A DNA stretch of 64,000 nucleotides, taken from NCBI RefSeq assembly GCF_002884445.1, contig NZ_KZ614144.1, positions 1,592,202 through 1,656,201 of the forward strand, read 5' to 3'. Positions 1-8,000 of this stretch are shown here, piece by piece. Position 1 is the stretch's first letter; every line of letters begins with the position of its first letter. The translations under genes were made by a program, and so were the position numbers. The notes beneath the pieces are model-generated. The model saw only the letters and a list, made by a program, of their open reading frames with translations, was not told where the DNA came from and ran no database searches. Source of the stretch: Paenibacillus castaneae. Lineage in GTDB: Bacteria; Bacillota; Bacilli; Paenibacillales; Paenibacillaceae.

Positions 1-1
1 T

Positions 2-580
2 TTCGTTATGGATGATTTCGCTTATACCAAGCTTCGTTCAAGCGTACCTGATGAGAAGCTCAGCGTCATGTATGGCTTTGAGCTAAGCAATTGGGAGCAT
101 TCATCGGGCACAGTGGAGAAGCTGCGGGATTTGGTTCCAGAGAAATTTATGGATAAAATGGATTTCCGACGTGCCTCCATTTATGATCAAATGAGGGAGC
201 AAGTTTCATTAACTCTATTTATCGGCATGTTCATCAGCCTGCTGTTCTTTATCGCTTCCGGCAGCATGATTTACTTTAAGCTCTTTACGGAGCTGCAGGA
301 TGATCAAGCACAGTTTAAAGCATTAACTCGAATTGGCATGACAAAAGGGGAAATACGCAAAATTGCCGTTACGCAGATCGGTATCATCTTCTATGTACCT
401 GTCATTGTCGGTATTTTACATGCGCTGTTCGCAATGAAGGCGCTGGATAACTTAATGGAATCATCCAATTGGATCTATTCTTTCGTAGTTATCGGGATTT
501 ACATTGCAATGCAGACGATTTACTTCCTCGTCGCTTGCAGCAGTTATATGAAGAGTATGCTGCGTGGCGCAGCAGCATAA
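2..580 (+). CDS. BceB-type ABC transporter permease, C-terminal part
   Basis: The reading frame is open to the left edge, so the gene begins outside the window and only about 190 residues are seen. It carries three hydrophobic segments in the FtsX/BceB arrangement: one ending in SGSMIYFKLFTELQDD, one after the segment ALTRIGMTKGEIRKI, and a last one near the C-terminus. The cytoplasmic linker containing a RIGM/TKGEI-type motif between the first two helices is typical of the last domain of BceB-like permeases. These move or sense bacitracin-like cell-wall peptide antibiotics with an ATPase BceA partner and often a two-component system. Substrate cannot be told from this fragment. A terminator follows directly. 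Confidence 0.8.
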   Translation, partial: FVMDDFAYTKLRSSVPDEKLSVMYGFELSNWEHSSGTVEKLRDLVPEKFMDKMDFRRASIYDQMREQVSLTLFIGMFISLLFFIASGSMIYFKLFTELQDDQAQFKALTRIGMTKGEIRKIAVTQIGIIFYVPVIVGILHALFAMKALDNLMESSNWIYSFVVIGIYIAMQTIYFLVACSSYMKSMLRGAAA

Positions 581-587
581 TTGGATT

Positions 588-621
588 ACCGCATGGTGTA
601 TAAGCGCCATGCGGTTTTTTT
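588..621 (+). terminator. Rho-independent terminator of the ABC permease
   Basis: A perfect 9-bp stem (ACCGCATGG at 588-596 with CCATGCGGT at 607-615) with a 10-nt loop is followed by a T run. It lies just after the permease stop codon. Confidence 0.85.
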
Positions 622-720
622 ATGTGGAATTGCTTGAGCGACTATTAAATTAAATAGGCATCTCTTTCCAGCCCGTGATAAGCTGTAATTAGCAAAAGGA
701 GATAGATGGAGGTGCCGTTA

Positions 721-1578
721 ATGGGAGAAGAAAATATGGCTGGCAAGCTCGTAGTCGTAACTGGCGCAAACTCTGGTATGGGATTTGCAACAACTGTAGA
801 GCTTGCGAAGAAGGGGGCTCATATCGTCATGCTGTGCCGCAGCAAGGAACGAGGGGAGCAAGCGCTTGAGAAGGCGCTTTCGCAGAGCGGCAGCACGAAG
901 CTGGAGCTAGCTATTTGCGATTTAGGCTCGCTTGCGAGCATTCGGAGCTTCGCTGCCTATTTCAAACAAAAGTATAGTCAGCTGGATGTGCTTGTGAACA
1001 ATGCCGGAGTTGTTTCCTTGAAGCGGGCGACGACTGCTGATGGGTTTGAGGCGCAGATCGGCATCAATCATCTAGGTCATTTCCTGTTGACGAACGAGCT
1101 GCTGGAGCTTATTGAACGAGCGCCGCAAGGAAGAATAGTCAACCTATCTTCAGGAGCGCATAAGGCCGGCACGATCCATTTCGAGGATCCTAACTTGACG
1201 AAGGGATATAATGTTGTGAAAGGATATTCCCAATCGAAGCTAGCCAATATTTTATTTACAAAGGAGCTTGCTCGGCGTCTGAGGGATACGAAGATAACCG
1301 TCAACTGCGTCCATCCGGGAGCGGTTGCTACCAGCATTGGAGTAGATCGCAAAACCGGCTTCGGAAAAACAGTACATCGGCTGCTTAAACCCTTTTTTCG
1401 TACAGCGCTTGAAGGTGCAGCGACAGCGATTTACATGGCCTCGAGCAATGAAATAAGCACGACGACCGGCGAATATTTTATAGATAACAAAATAGCGCCT
1501 ACGGCTCGAAGAGCGGATAATGCTGAGCTTGCCGCTAGGTTATGGGTATGGAGCGAGCAGCAGGTGGGTCTGGCATAA
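721..1578 (+). CDS. Short-chain dehydrogenase/reductase (SDR)
   Basis: A 285-aa NAD(P)-dependent oxidoreductase. The N-terminal Rossmann nucleotide-binding motif is TGANSGMG (from about residue 14), the structural motif NNAG follows near residue 93, and the catalytic YxxxK appears as YSQSK with the upstream NLSSG serine. The overall pattern resembles the retinol-dehydrogenase/WWOX-like classical SDRs that Bacillota carry in several copies; the substrate is unknown. The start at 721 is chosen because GGAGGTG at 708-714 lies six bases upstream; an alternative ATG at 706 with a weaker site would add five residues. The next gene starts about 35 bases downstream on the same strand. Confidence 0.85.
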   Translation: MGEENMAGKLVVVTGANSGMGFATTVELAKKGAHIVMLCRSKERGEQALEKALSQSGSTKLELAICDLGSLASIRSFAAYFKQKYSQLDVLVNNAGVVSLKRATTADGFEAQIGINHLGHFLLTNELLELIERAPQGRIVNLSSGAHKAGTIHFEDPNLTKGYNVVKGYSQSKLANILFTKELARRLRDTKITVNCVHPGAVATSIGVDRKTGFGKTVHRLLKPFFRTALEGAATAIYMASSNEISTTTGEYFIDNKIAPTARRADNAELAARLWVWSEQQVGLA

Positions 1579-1613
1579 TGCTTGGCATACGGGTGTGGGA
1601 AAGGGGGGATTCC

Positions 1614-2672
1614 ATGTTTTTAAGGAGAATATGGACTGTTGTTGCGGCCGCTGTAATCTTATTCGTGCTTGAAGCGGCATTAGCGAGTGCTAATGGAGGG
1701 CCATTATATGAACCTGCCGATGGATCAGGACTTTTACAGCTGGATGAGCAATCGAATGTTAGCTTAGTTCGAGAAAAAGTCGTGTTTACCATTCCAAATG
1801 TATCTACTCCCCATCAGAATGAAGCGAAGGTATCGGTTCAATATGAACTTAATAATAAGAATGACTTCATTAAACAATTGGATGTTTTATTCTTTACTCC
1901 ATCATCGCGCAGTTTAACTATCATGGAAGGTAATAAGGTGATTCCTGGGAGTTTGGCAACGGATAGCAAGACACTTAACTGGTATGCTAAACCGCGTTAT
2001 ACCGTTACTGATCCCATAAGCGGCAAAACCATGTCCATGCATGGAGATGGTAAAAACCAAACCGTAGCAACCCGGTTCTCGTTATCTTTTGAAGCGAATG
2101 AAACCAAATCCATTGTTATCCAGTATTCAGAAATAGGTGGGATGTATGACAAAGGAGTCATTAACACGCTCTTCTTTCATCAATATTACGTAACGCCGGC
2201 AAAGTTTTGGGAGGGTGATCCTCTAGTGGAGCTGGAAGTGAATTTGTATAAAACGAGCGATAAACTTTATTCGAACCTGCCAATGGAGAAAACAGGACCC
2301 TCAACCTACACGGCTGCATTCAAGCAATTGCCCGGTGAGGAGTGGTACTTCTCTTATACGAATCCGAAGAGACTTTTCTTTCCGACAAATATAGAAAAGG
2401 ACCATAATTTATATGTACTGCTAACTTCGGTGTTAATGGCTGCTATTGCGGCTGGGCTAGCACTCTTTTTTAGAAAAAGCCTCATATTGATTATTAGCTC
2501 GGCGGGGATATGGGCATTTACGGTGTTTTATATAACGAAATTAGGCGGCTATCCATTTAATGCTATTTTCGTCGGGTTTACAGATGCCGCAGTAGGAGCC
2601 ATGCTGATTGTATGCAATGTGATGGTCTACATGAGAATCAAAGCTGGCCGAAAGAATGGGATTAGCTTATAA
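1614..2672 (+). CDS. Unknown secreted/membrane protein
   Basis: A 352-aa protein not recognised as a named family. It begins with a signal peptide (MFLRRIWTVVAAAVILFVLE, likely cleaved after an AxA-type site near residue 26), followed by about 230 extracellular residues of predicted beta-rich character, then three hydrophobic segments near the C-terminus (about residues 265-345) and a short basic tail. This order suggests an externally exposed domain held by C-terminal helices. The start at 1614 is supported by AAGGGGGG at 1601-1608; an upstream in-frame ATG at 1542 would overlap the SDR gene and lacks a ribosome binding site. It may be co-transcribed with the SDR gene. Confidence 0.6.
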   Translation: MFLRRIWTVVAAAVILFVLEAALASANGGPLYEPADGSGLLQLDEQSNVSLVREKVVFTIPNVSTPHQNEAKVSVQYELNNKNDFIKQLDVLFFTPSSRSLTIMEGNKVIPGSLATDSKTLNWYAKPRYTVTDPISGKTMSMHGDGKNQTVATRFSLSFEANETKSIVIQYSEIGGMYDKGVINTLFFHQYYVTPAKFWEGDPLVELEVNLYKTSDKLYSNLPMEKTGPSTYTAAFKQLPGEEWYFSYTNPKRLFFPTNIEKDHNLYVLLTSVLMAAIAAGLALFFRKSLILIISSAGIWAFTVFYITKLGGYPFNAIFVGFTDAAVGAMLIVCNVMVYMRIKAGRKNGISL

Positions 2673-2734
2673 ATGGCTTTCGTAGAGGAAATAATGATTA
2701 TGATTGCAACTATGAATGGATAGGGTTGATCATA

Positions 2735-3001
2735 ATGTTGAATATTCATTGGCGGCTCGGAGAGCTGTGGCTGCTGCAGCAGAAAAGGCAGTTAACGGAG
2801 GATGAGCTGCTGGACATGAACAGCTGCATGCAGTTGAATGCAACCTACGCTCGAAAGCTGGCAGAGCAATATAATTATGGGCTTATGGCGAGCATGACCA
2901 ATGATTGGGACTGGCTGCATGAGGTGTCCGCCCAGATCGATAGACTGGAAGAGTTATACGATTCTAATCGGCCATCTTTTTTTGAGAAAGGCTATGATTA
3001 G
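2735..3001 (+). CDS. Small DUF7667-like protein
   Basis: An 88-aa, helix-rich soluble protein. The pattern of an N-terminal LGELW, a central LTEDE, MNSCMQLNATYARKLAE and ASMTNDWDWLHEVSAQID matches small uncharacterised proteins I associate with Paenibacillus genomes (DUF7667 type). No function is known. The ATG at 2735 is preferred (AGGG nine bases upstream) over a TTG at 2726. Its end slightly overlaps an ATG at 2994 that could begin the next reading frame. Confidence 0.6.
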   Translation: MLNIHWRLGELWLLQQKRQLTEDELLDMNSCMQLNATYARKLAEQYNYGLMASMTNDWDWLHEVSAQIDRLEELYDSNRPSFFEKGYD

Positions 3002-3059
3002 TTTTGTTTCGTATATCGAAGATAAATCAAATTCGTATATTCTTTTTGAAGGAGAGAGT

Positions 3060-3392
3060 CTGATAAAGCTTTTATTCGTATGCAGTCGAAACAAGTGGCG
3101 CAGCTTAACAGCAGAAACGATATTTCAGGGCGTGAATGGTTATGAAGTAAGGTCAGCAGGTACAGAGGAGCAAGCACGAATTAAGCTGACAGCAGGACAA
3201 ATTGGCTGGGCAGATATTATTTTTGCAATGGAGAAGAAGCATGTTCGTCGCATGCAAAGTAAATTTAGCGAAGAGCTGTCGGGCAAGAAATTAATCTGCC
3301 TCCATATACCGGATGAATATCAATATATGGAGGAGGATTTAATCGATCTTCTGAAGTCATCTGTATCATCGCATATAGAGCTGCCAGACTAA
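3060..3392 (+). CDS. Low-molecular-weight protein-tyrosine-phosphatase-like protein
   Basis: About 110 aa. The first strand ends in a phosphatase P-loop FVCSRNKWRS, giving the CX5RS signature, and a late IPDEY segment sits where the general-acid aspartate loop lies in LMW-PTPs. The protein is shorter than typical LMW-PTPs (about 150 aa), matching a compact subfamily annotated as LMW-PTP family in Bacilli. The natural N-terminus should be (M)IKLLFVCS, but no ATG, GTG or TTG lies there. A CTG at 3060 has AAGGAGA at 3049-3055 in front. The alternative is an ATG at 2994 that overlaps the previous gene and adds 22 unrelated residues. Enzymatic activity is inferred from motifs only. Confidence 0.65.
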   Translation: MIKLLFVCSRNKWRSLTAETIFQGVNGYEVRSAGTEEQARIKLTAGQIGWADIIFAMEKKHVRRMQSKFSEELSGKKLICLHIPDEYQYMEEDLIDLLKSSVSSHIELPD

Positions 3393-3429
3393 AGGTTAGC
3401 CACGAGGGCAAGTCGGGATGAGCACGAAA

Positions 3430-4179
3430 TTATTGTTCTGTTATTTGTAAAATTCGCTCATTAGCCTGGTCTGCGAATAATCCGCCATGATAACAAACGA
3501 CCGTCTTAATATCGTAAGGAATGAACTTCTGGAGTGACTGTATGGCTAATGGATGATCAATGCTATATTGTGGATTTGGCCCAAGCAATTGGTCGTTTAA
3601 GACGACCATAGAGTCGGCTGCAATTAATGTTTTGCTTGCTTTATGATAAAGCGAGAGATGGCCAGGTGTGTGTCCAGGGGTCGCAATGACGACGATTCCT
3701 CCGCAATACGGAAGCTCCATTCCATCTTTGATTGTAGCGTCCACACCGGCTGCTGGAGGCTTCTCTAATGTTTTCCTGAATGCGGCTTTCCATTCATCGG
3801 TAACTTCTGGCGGCAATGCGTTAACGGCTTTATCTATGGATTCTGGCGTAATCTTTAACAGCTGCTTTTGGCCTTCTATGAAAGGCTTTTCGAAGCTGCT
3901 CGCTAGTACCTCCACGTTTTGCGTCAATTTGTTCAACAGGTCCGGCAGGCTTCCGATATGATCCAGATCAGCATGAGTAATAATAATTTTTGTAAGCTTG
4001 TCTAGGGAAACCCCGGCGCGCTCTACCTGTTCTTGTATTAAAGGCAGCTGTCCAGGATATCCTGTATCAACTAAAATAGCCTCTTCTTCATCCCAGATCA
4101 GTACAGGATAGATCGTTTCCATCTGACCCCTCATTACTGCTGAGATTGGCAGCATGTTGATTCCACTTGCAATATTCAT
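3430..4179 (-). CDS. Metallo-beta-lactamase-fold hydrolase
   Basis: A 249-aa cytoplasmic protein. It has the HxHxDH-type zinc motif as THADLDHIG (about residue 68), a later TPGHTPGHLS with the third metal-ligand histidine, an AADSM aspartate, and a C-terminal CYHGG. This is the glyoxalase II/YflN-like branch, which cleaves thioesters, lactones or related small molecules; the substrate cannot be read from sequence. GGAGGG lies 6 bases upstream of the ATG at 4179. It converges on the phosphatase-like gene and faces away from the gene at 4439, with a perfect 18-bp palindrome in the shared upstream region. Confidence 0.85.
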   Translation of the reverse strand: MNIASGINMLPISAVMRGQMETIYPVLIWDEEEAILVDTGYPGQLPLIQEQVERAGVSLDKLTKIIITHADLDHIGSLPDLLNKLTQNVEVLASSFEKPFIEGQKQLLKITPESIDKAVNALPPEVTDEWKAAFRKTLEKPPAAGVDATIKDGMELPYCGGIVVIATPGHTPGHLSLYHKASKTLIAADSMVVLNDQLLGPNPQYSIDHPLAIQSLQKFIPYDIKTVVCYHGGLFADQANERILQITEQ

Positions 4180-4291
4180 ATTATCCCTCCGTTGTATAGA
4201 TGAACTTTAATTCAGCCTAACTATTCTCGTTACGGGGTATATATTATCAACGAAAATCCAATATGTAAATAGTCAAATATTTTATTATACC

Positions 4292-4309
4292 ACAAAAATA
4301 TATTTTTGT
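4292..4309. promoter_or_regulatory. Perfect 18-bp AT-rich palindrome, possible operator
   Basis: ACAAAAATA is followed at once by its exact reverse complement TATTTTTGT. It lies between two divergent genes (hydrolase on the minus strand, membrane protein on the plus strand), a usual place for a repressor operator. No regulator gene is adjacent. Confidence 0.35.
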
Positions 4310-4438
4310 CAATATAGTATTTGGTGAAACGGTGGAAAATAACGCCCCCTTACTATATCCAAATAAGTAGATAAATATTTACAATACTTAACATCTTAAG
4401 CCGTTCAATATCTGAATCTTTTGGGAGGGGATGATCGG

Positions 4439-5272
4439 GTGAAACGCGGGGTTATTATTGGTCTTGTTGTCGTTGCGGTACTTGCAGCGGTGCTGCTGTT
4501 CCTGTTTCGCATGAGCGAGGAACGCGTTGTTGTGCAGCGTATGATTGATTTCGAGAACGAGGAGCCGAACTCTGAAATGGAATGGACAGATCGTGACTCA
4601 GTCAAAACGTTCGTTTATGGGGTCAGGTTTGCCAAAAAGGAACAGGGTATCGTCGATATATCGGCGCCTCCTTATTCCTTTAAGCTTGGAGAGAATCGCT
4701 ATTTGTTGTGGATATCACCACAATTCAAGAGGGTACAATTCGCCAAATCAGAACATTCCGGCACCTTGTATACGATGAGACAAGCTACAGCCGAAAGGCT
4801 GAAGAAGCTGTTAAGCCAGGCTGATGAACGCTACGGTGTAATTGATCAAGGCGCGGCGACTGATGATGCGGCTGATTCTGCATCTACTCCCTTGCCGTCA
4901 ATGGAAGAGAGCGAGCCACCCGTTCCTGCTTTTTTGGACACTGAGGACTTCTCCGAGGCGGAGCGACCGCTTATTGAGCTGATTAATTTGAGGATCAAGT
5001 ATATTGCTGAAGGAGAAGGGGAGAAGCTTCTTGAGCTTTATACGGAAAGTGCTCGTGCCTCTAGATCATCATCCGGACCAATATCTTCATTTACAATTAC
5101 AAGCATAGAGATAGATGGAGCTATATCCATAAAAGAACAAAGCTCATTGTTTGAGGCAGTCGTCCATGTCATAGAAGAGAGAAATAATGAGGCTGGGGGC
5201 AGCAGCACACTTTACGTGTTTCAAAAAGGCAAAAACACTACTAGCGAATGGCGTATTGCTGACGTGGATTAG
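4439..5272 (+). CDS. Unknown membrane-anchored protein
   Basis: A 277-aa protein with a basic N-terminus and one transmembrane helix (about residues 5-23, GVIIGLVVVAVLAAVLLFLF), then a soluble extracytoplasmic part. The first half contains a compact alpha/beta-looking domain with a YLLWISPQF strand. It is followed by an acidic Ser/Thr/Pro linker around residues 140-165 and a second domain of about 100 residues resembling an NTF2-like fold by length and pattern, which is only a guess. The start is the GTG at 4439, 8 bases after GGGAGGGG (4423-4430). No family recognised. Confidence 0.6.
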   Translation: MKRGVIIGLVVVAVLAAVLLFLFRMSEERVVVQRMIDFENEEPNSEMEWTDRDSVKTFVYGVRFAKKEQGIVDISAPPYSFKLGENRYLLWISPQFKRVQFAKSEHSGTLYTMRQATAERLKKLLSQADERYGVIDQGAATDDAADSASTPLPSMEESEPPVPAFLDTEDFSEAERPLIELINLRIKYIAEGEGEKLLELYTESARASRSSSGPISSFTITSIEIDGAISIKEQSSLFEAVVHVIEERNNEAGGSSTLYVFQKGKNTTSEWRIADVD

Positions 5273-5278
5273 TAATGA

Positions 5279-5322
5279 AAAGGGAGTTATAAGTGCCAAA
5301 CAGGCACTTATAACTCCCTTCT
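5279..5322. terminator. Bidirectional terminator between convergent genes
   Basis: A perfect 17-bp stem (AGGGAGTTATAAGTGCC at 5281-5297 with its complement at 5303-5319) with a 5-nt loop. A-rich flank on the left gives a U-rich tail for the minus strand, while the plus-strand tail is weaker. It separates the gene ending at 5272 from the one ending at 5321. Confidence 0.8.
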
Positions 5323-6469
5323 ATTCATTTATGAATTCAACCTCGATATGAATGACCTCTGACCGACTGCCGATGCGAACGGGCGGCCCCCAAGTGCCGA
5401 AGCCTGAGGAAACAATGGCGTTTAGATTTCCTTTTTTTAGATAACCCCAATCAAGCTCAAACAATTTCCGTGTAATGAGATGATTTGGCATCATTTGGCC
5501 GCGATGAGTATGGCCGGATACGGAAATATCGATTCCATTCTCTGCCGCTTTTGCAAGATCGGACGGCTGGTGATCCAGCATAATGAGCGGACGAGATTTA
5601 TCCAGCGGTGCAATTAGCTCGTTAATGGGAAGCCTTCTGTCAGAACCGAAGCCGGCTGAGGCTTTATCCTTGCGGCCGACAACATAAAAGCTATCGTTGA
5701 CTAGTACCGATTCATCCATAAGGACACGAATACCGATTGCATGCATGGCATTAATGAATTCAGGTACCTTTTTTCCAATATATTCATGGTTGCCAGTTAC
5801 AGCGAACACGCCGAGCGGAGCTTGCAGCTTGCCAAGCACGGCAGACATTTTTTTGCGAAGAAAGGGCTCAATATCATCATCCAATATATCTCCTGGCAGC
5901 AGGATGAGATCGGGTTTGATTTCCTTCACTTTATGGACTAACCGCTCCAGATGCCGATTGCCGACGATTGTCCCCAAATGAAGATCAGAAGCCATCGCAA
6001 TACGCAGCTTGTCCATTTGTCCGGCTTGCTTCGGAACTTGTACATTATACGTACGAATAACAGGGCTCCACGCATTCCATGTACCGCGAACGATCAAAGC
6101 AGCCAGCAAAATAAAAGCTATGCTGCCTACACCTATGATATACACAGATTTATCAGCGCCTGCCGTTTTCAAAATAAGTGCAATTAAATTTGCAGGCGGC
6201 AAAATAAGTACAGCATATTCGAGTACGGCAAACCAATAAGAACCAATAAGCTTCATGATTTCTGCAAACGGCCTTAATGGGGTAGAGTAAGCTAATCGGC
6301 CTATGATATATGCAAAAGCAATAATGGCTACGCAGATAGAATAGACTGCTGAATTACTCCAATCAAATAGAGTTGATAGAAATAGCCAACCGTTCCAACC
6401 GATATACAAGGAAATACCGCTGAACACTAGAAGTATACTAAGCAATATACCAATAAAACGAAAATTCAT
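5321..6469 (-). CDS. Membrane metallophosphoesterase (YkoQ/YkuE-like)
   Basis: A 382-aa protein. The first ~150 residues form four to five transmembrane helices. The rest is a calcineurin-like phosphoesterase domain with all metal-binding blocks in order: SDLHLGTIVG, LLPGDILDDD, VTGNHEY, and the final SGHTHRGQM. Such proteins hydrolyse phosphodiesters or phospholipid-type substrates in Bacilli; B. subtilis YkoQ has the same membrane-plus-phosphoesterase layout. Whether the catalytic domain lies outside or inside the membrane depends on helix number. AGGGAGCG precedes the ATG at 6469 by nine bases. Confidence 0.85.
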   Translation of the reverse strand: MNFRFIGILLSILLVFSGISLYIGWNGWLFLSTLFDWSNSAVYSICVAIIAFAYIIGRLAYSTPLRPFAEIMKLIGSYWFAVLEYAVLILPPANLIALILKTAGADKSVYIIGVGSIAFILLAALIVRGTWNAWSPVIRTYNVQVPKQAGQMDKLRIAMASDLHLGTIVGNRHLERLVHKVKEIKPDLILLPGDILDDDIEPFLRKKMSAVLGKLQAPLGVFAVTGNHEYIGKKVPEFINAMHAIGIRVLMDESVLVNDSFYVVGRKDKASAGFGSDRRLPINELIAPLDKSRPLIMLDHQPSDLAKAAENGIDISVSGHTHRGQMMPNHLITRKLFELDWGYLKKGNLNAIVSSGFGTWGPPVRIGSRSEVIHIEVEFINE

Positions 6470-6560
6470 CTGATAGCGCTCCCTGACTATTAATGTTCTT
6501 ACGAATAAGCTGAATTAACTATATCACACGTCGTATACCGCATCCAACTGAGCTCATATA

Positions 6561-6812
6561 TCAGGATTCAGTAGAGAGGGATTCCGAGTCAAACAGCTCG
6601 CGGCAAAAAGCGAACACAAGCTCCATCGTTTCTATTTCAGCTGGCGTGCGCACATAAAAACAATGCCTCTTCCAATTAAGGAGCTCAATTGCGCCTTTAA
6701 TCTCACCTTGCTTTGCTTGCCAATACGCCTCTCTTACTTGTTCTATATGAGGAATGCGTTGATTTCTTCTATAAAATTGCACATGTTTAGATACTTCATT
6801 TAGATTCCACAT
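6561..6812 (-). CDS. Small unknown protein
   Basis: An 83-aa soluble, mostly helical protein, beginning MWNLNEVSKHVQFYRRNQRI and rich in aromatic and charged residues. No family recognised. The ATG at 6812 is preferred because AAGAGGTG lies 6 bases upstream; a GTG at 6821 falls inside that site. It is transcribed in the same direction as the metallophosphoesterase, but after its promoter region, so it is probably separate. Confidence 0.5.
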   Translation of the reverse strand: MWNLNEVSKHVQFYRRNQRIPHIEQVREAYWQAKQGEIKGAIELLNWKRHCFYVRTPAEIETMELVFAFCRELFDSESLSTES

Positions 6813-6958
6813 GATGAACACCTCTTCAATTCTATCACCTCTTACAGAATGTAATGAAACGAGCCAAAAAGCAACATGAATTTATATAGGGAAAGTATGT
6901 CTATCTATTAAATTAATACCCGTATAAAAATGGATAATCGTGTATAATTTGAATTATT

Positions 6959-7026
6959 AGTTTTGCTTCACAAAACTTTAAGATGATGCTTACGAAGCAG
7001 TTTTGCTTCACAAAACTTTAAGGAGG
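6959..7026 (+). repeat. Two direct copies of a small hairpin, second one abutting the Shine-Dalgarno site
   Basis: The 24-base unit starting AGTTTTGCTTCACAAAAC occurs at 6959-6982 and again at 6999-7022, a 40-bp period. Each copy folds as a 7-bp stem (AGTTTTG/CAAAACT) with a CTTCA loop. The second copy runs directly into AAGGAGG of the gene at 7033. A third related copy precedes cysW at 20852. Confidence 0.7.
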
Positions 7027-7032
7027 CTAATC

Positions 7033-7944
7033 ATGAGCGATCCATCAATGTCTACTGAGCATTATGAGCAAGCGGTTCATTTTTTGAAGGAGAAGGCAAG
7101 GCCGCTTGAAAAAGCCGTTTTTGAACATGAATTTGAAGGCGCCTCTGCGGAGGCGGTATTGCGAGAGCTGTCCGCTTATCAGAATGCAGATGGCGGCTTC
7201 GGACGCGCTCTTGAGCCGGATATACGATTGGAAGGCTCTTCAGTGCTTGCTACCACTGTCGCTCTTCAGCATTTAGTGCGACTGAAAGCAACCAGCCAAT
7301 CATCCATTGTGCAAAGTGCAATTCGCTATTTGGTCGAAACGTATCATACATCACAGCCGAACGGCTGGGATATCGTGCCTCCTGAAGTGGATTCAGCGCC
7401 GCGTGCTCCTTGGTGGAATTACAATGCGAAGCATGACGGCTGGGGAAATCCAGCAATTGAAATCGTTGGCTATTTCCACACCTACCCGGATAGGGTTCCA
7501 GCGAATTTATTAGATGAAGTGACACAGCACGCGATTATATATATTAATGAGAAATCCTCACGCAAAGATTTTCACGAGCTGCTTAATTGCTTGCGCTTTG
7601 CAGCGCTCGTACCTCCTTCTGTGCTTTCGGAAATTAAACCAGCGCTGGATGAGATGGTCAATAATTGTGTAACAACTGATCCAACTCAGTGGGACAGCTA
7701 CTGCCTAATGCCCGTGCAGGTCGCAGAGTCACCAGTGTCTTTGTATTACAATGAACTAAGCGACGTTGTTATAAAAAATTTGAGTCATTTGCTTTCCAAA
7801 CAAGAGGCGGACGGTTCATGGTCTCCGCCATGGGGCTGGGGGCAATTCGAGGATGTATGGCCGAAAGCCGAGCTTGAATGGAAGGGTGTATTAACGCTTG
7901 AAGCGTTGCGCCGACTGCAAGCCTATGGTATCGTTTCGTCATAG
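7033..7944 (+). CDS. Terpenoid cyclase/prenyltransferase-fold protein
   Basis: A 303-aa protein with an alpha-alpha toroid pattern. QW-like repeats are visible as YQNADGGFGRALEPD near residue 55 and KQEADGSWSPPWGWGQFED near residue 255, the signature seen in squalene-hopene cyclases and protein prenyltransferases. It is much shorter than true hopene cyclases (over 600 aa) and no DxDD catalytic motif is apparent, so a binding or modifying role is as likely as cyclisation. AAGGAGG lies 6 bases before the ATG at 7033, directly after a repeated hairpin. topB follows 56 bases downstream and could share the transcript. Confidence 0.65.
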   Translation: MSDPSMSTEHYEQAVHFLKEKARPLEKAVFEHEFEGASAEAVLRELSAYQNADGGFGRALEPDIRLEGSSVLATTVALQHLVRLKATSQSSIVQSAIRYLVETYHTSQPNGWDIVPPEVDSAPRAPWWNYNAKHDGWGNPAIEIVGYFHTYPDRVPANLLDEVTQHAIIYINEKSSRKDFHELLNCLRFAALVPPSVLSEIKPALDEMVNNCVTTDPTQWDSYCLMPVQVAESPVSLYYNELSDVVIKNLSHLLSKQEADGSWSPPWGWGQFEDVWPKAELEWKGVLTLEALRRLQAYGIVSS

Positions 7945-8000
7945 TAAATGATGTGATTTTACGTGAACAGTGCATCATATGAAATGGAGCGAATAACCGA

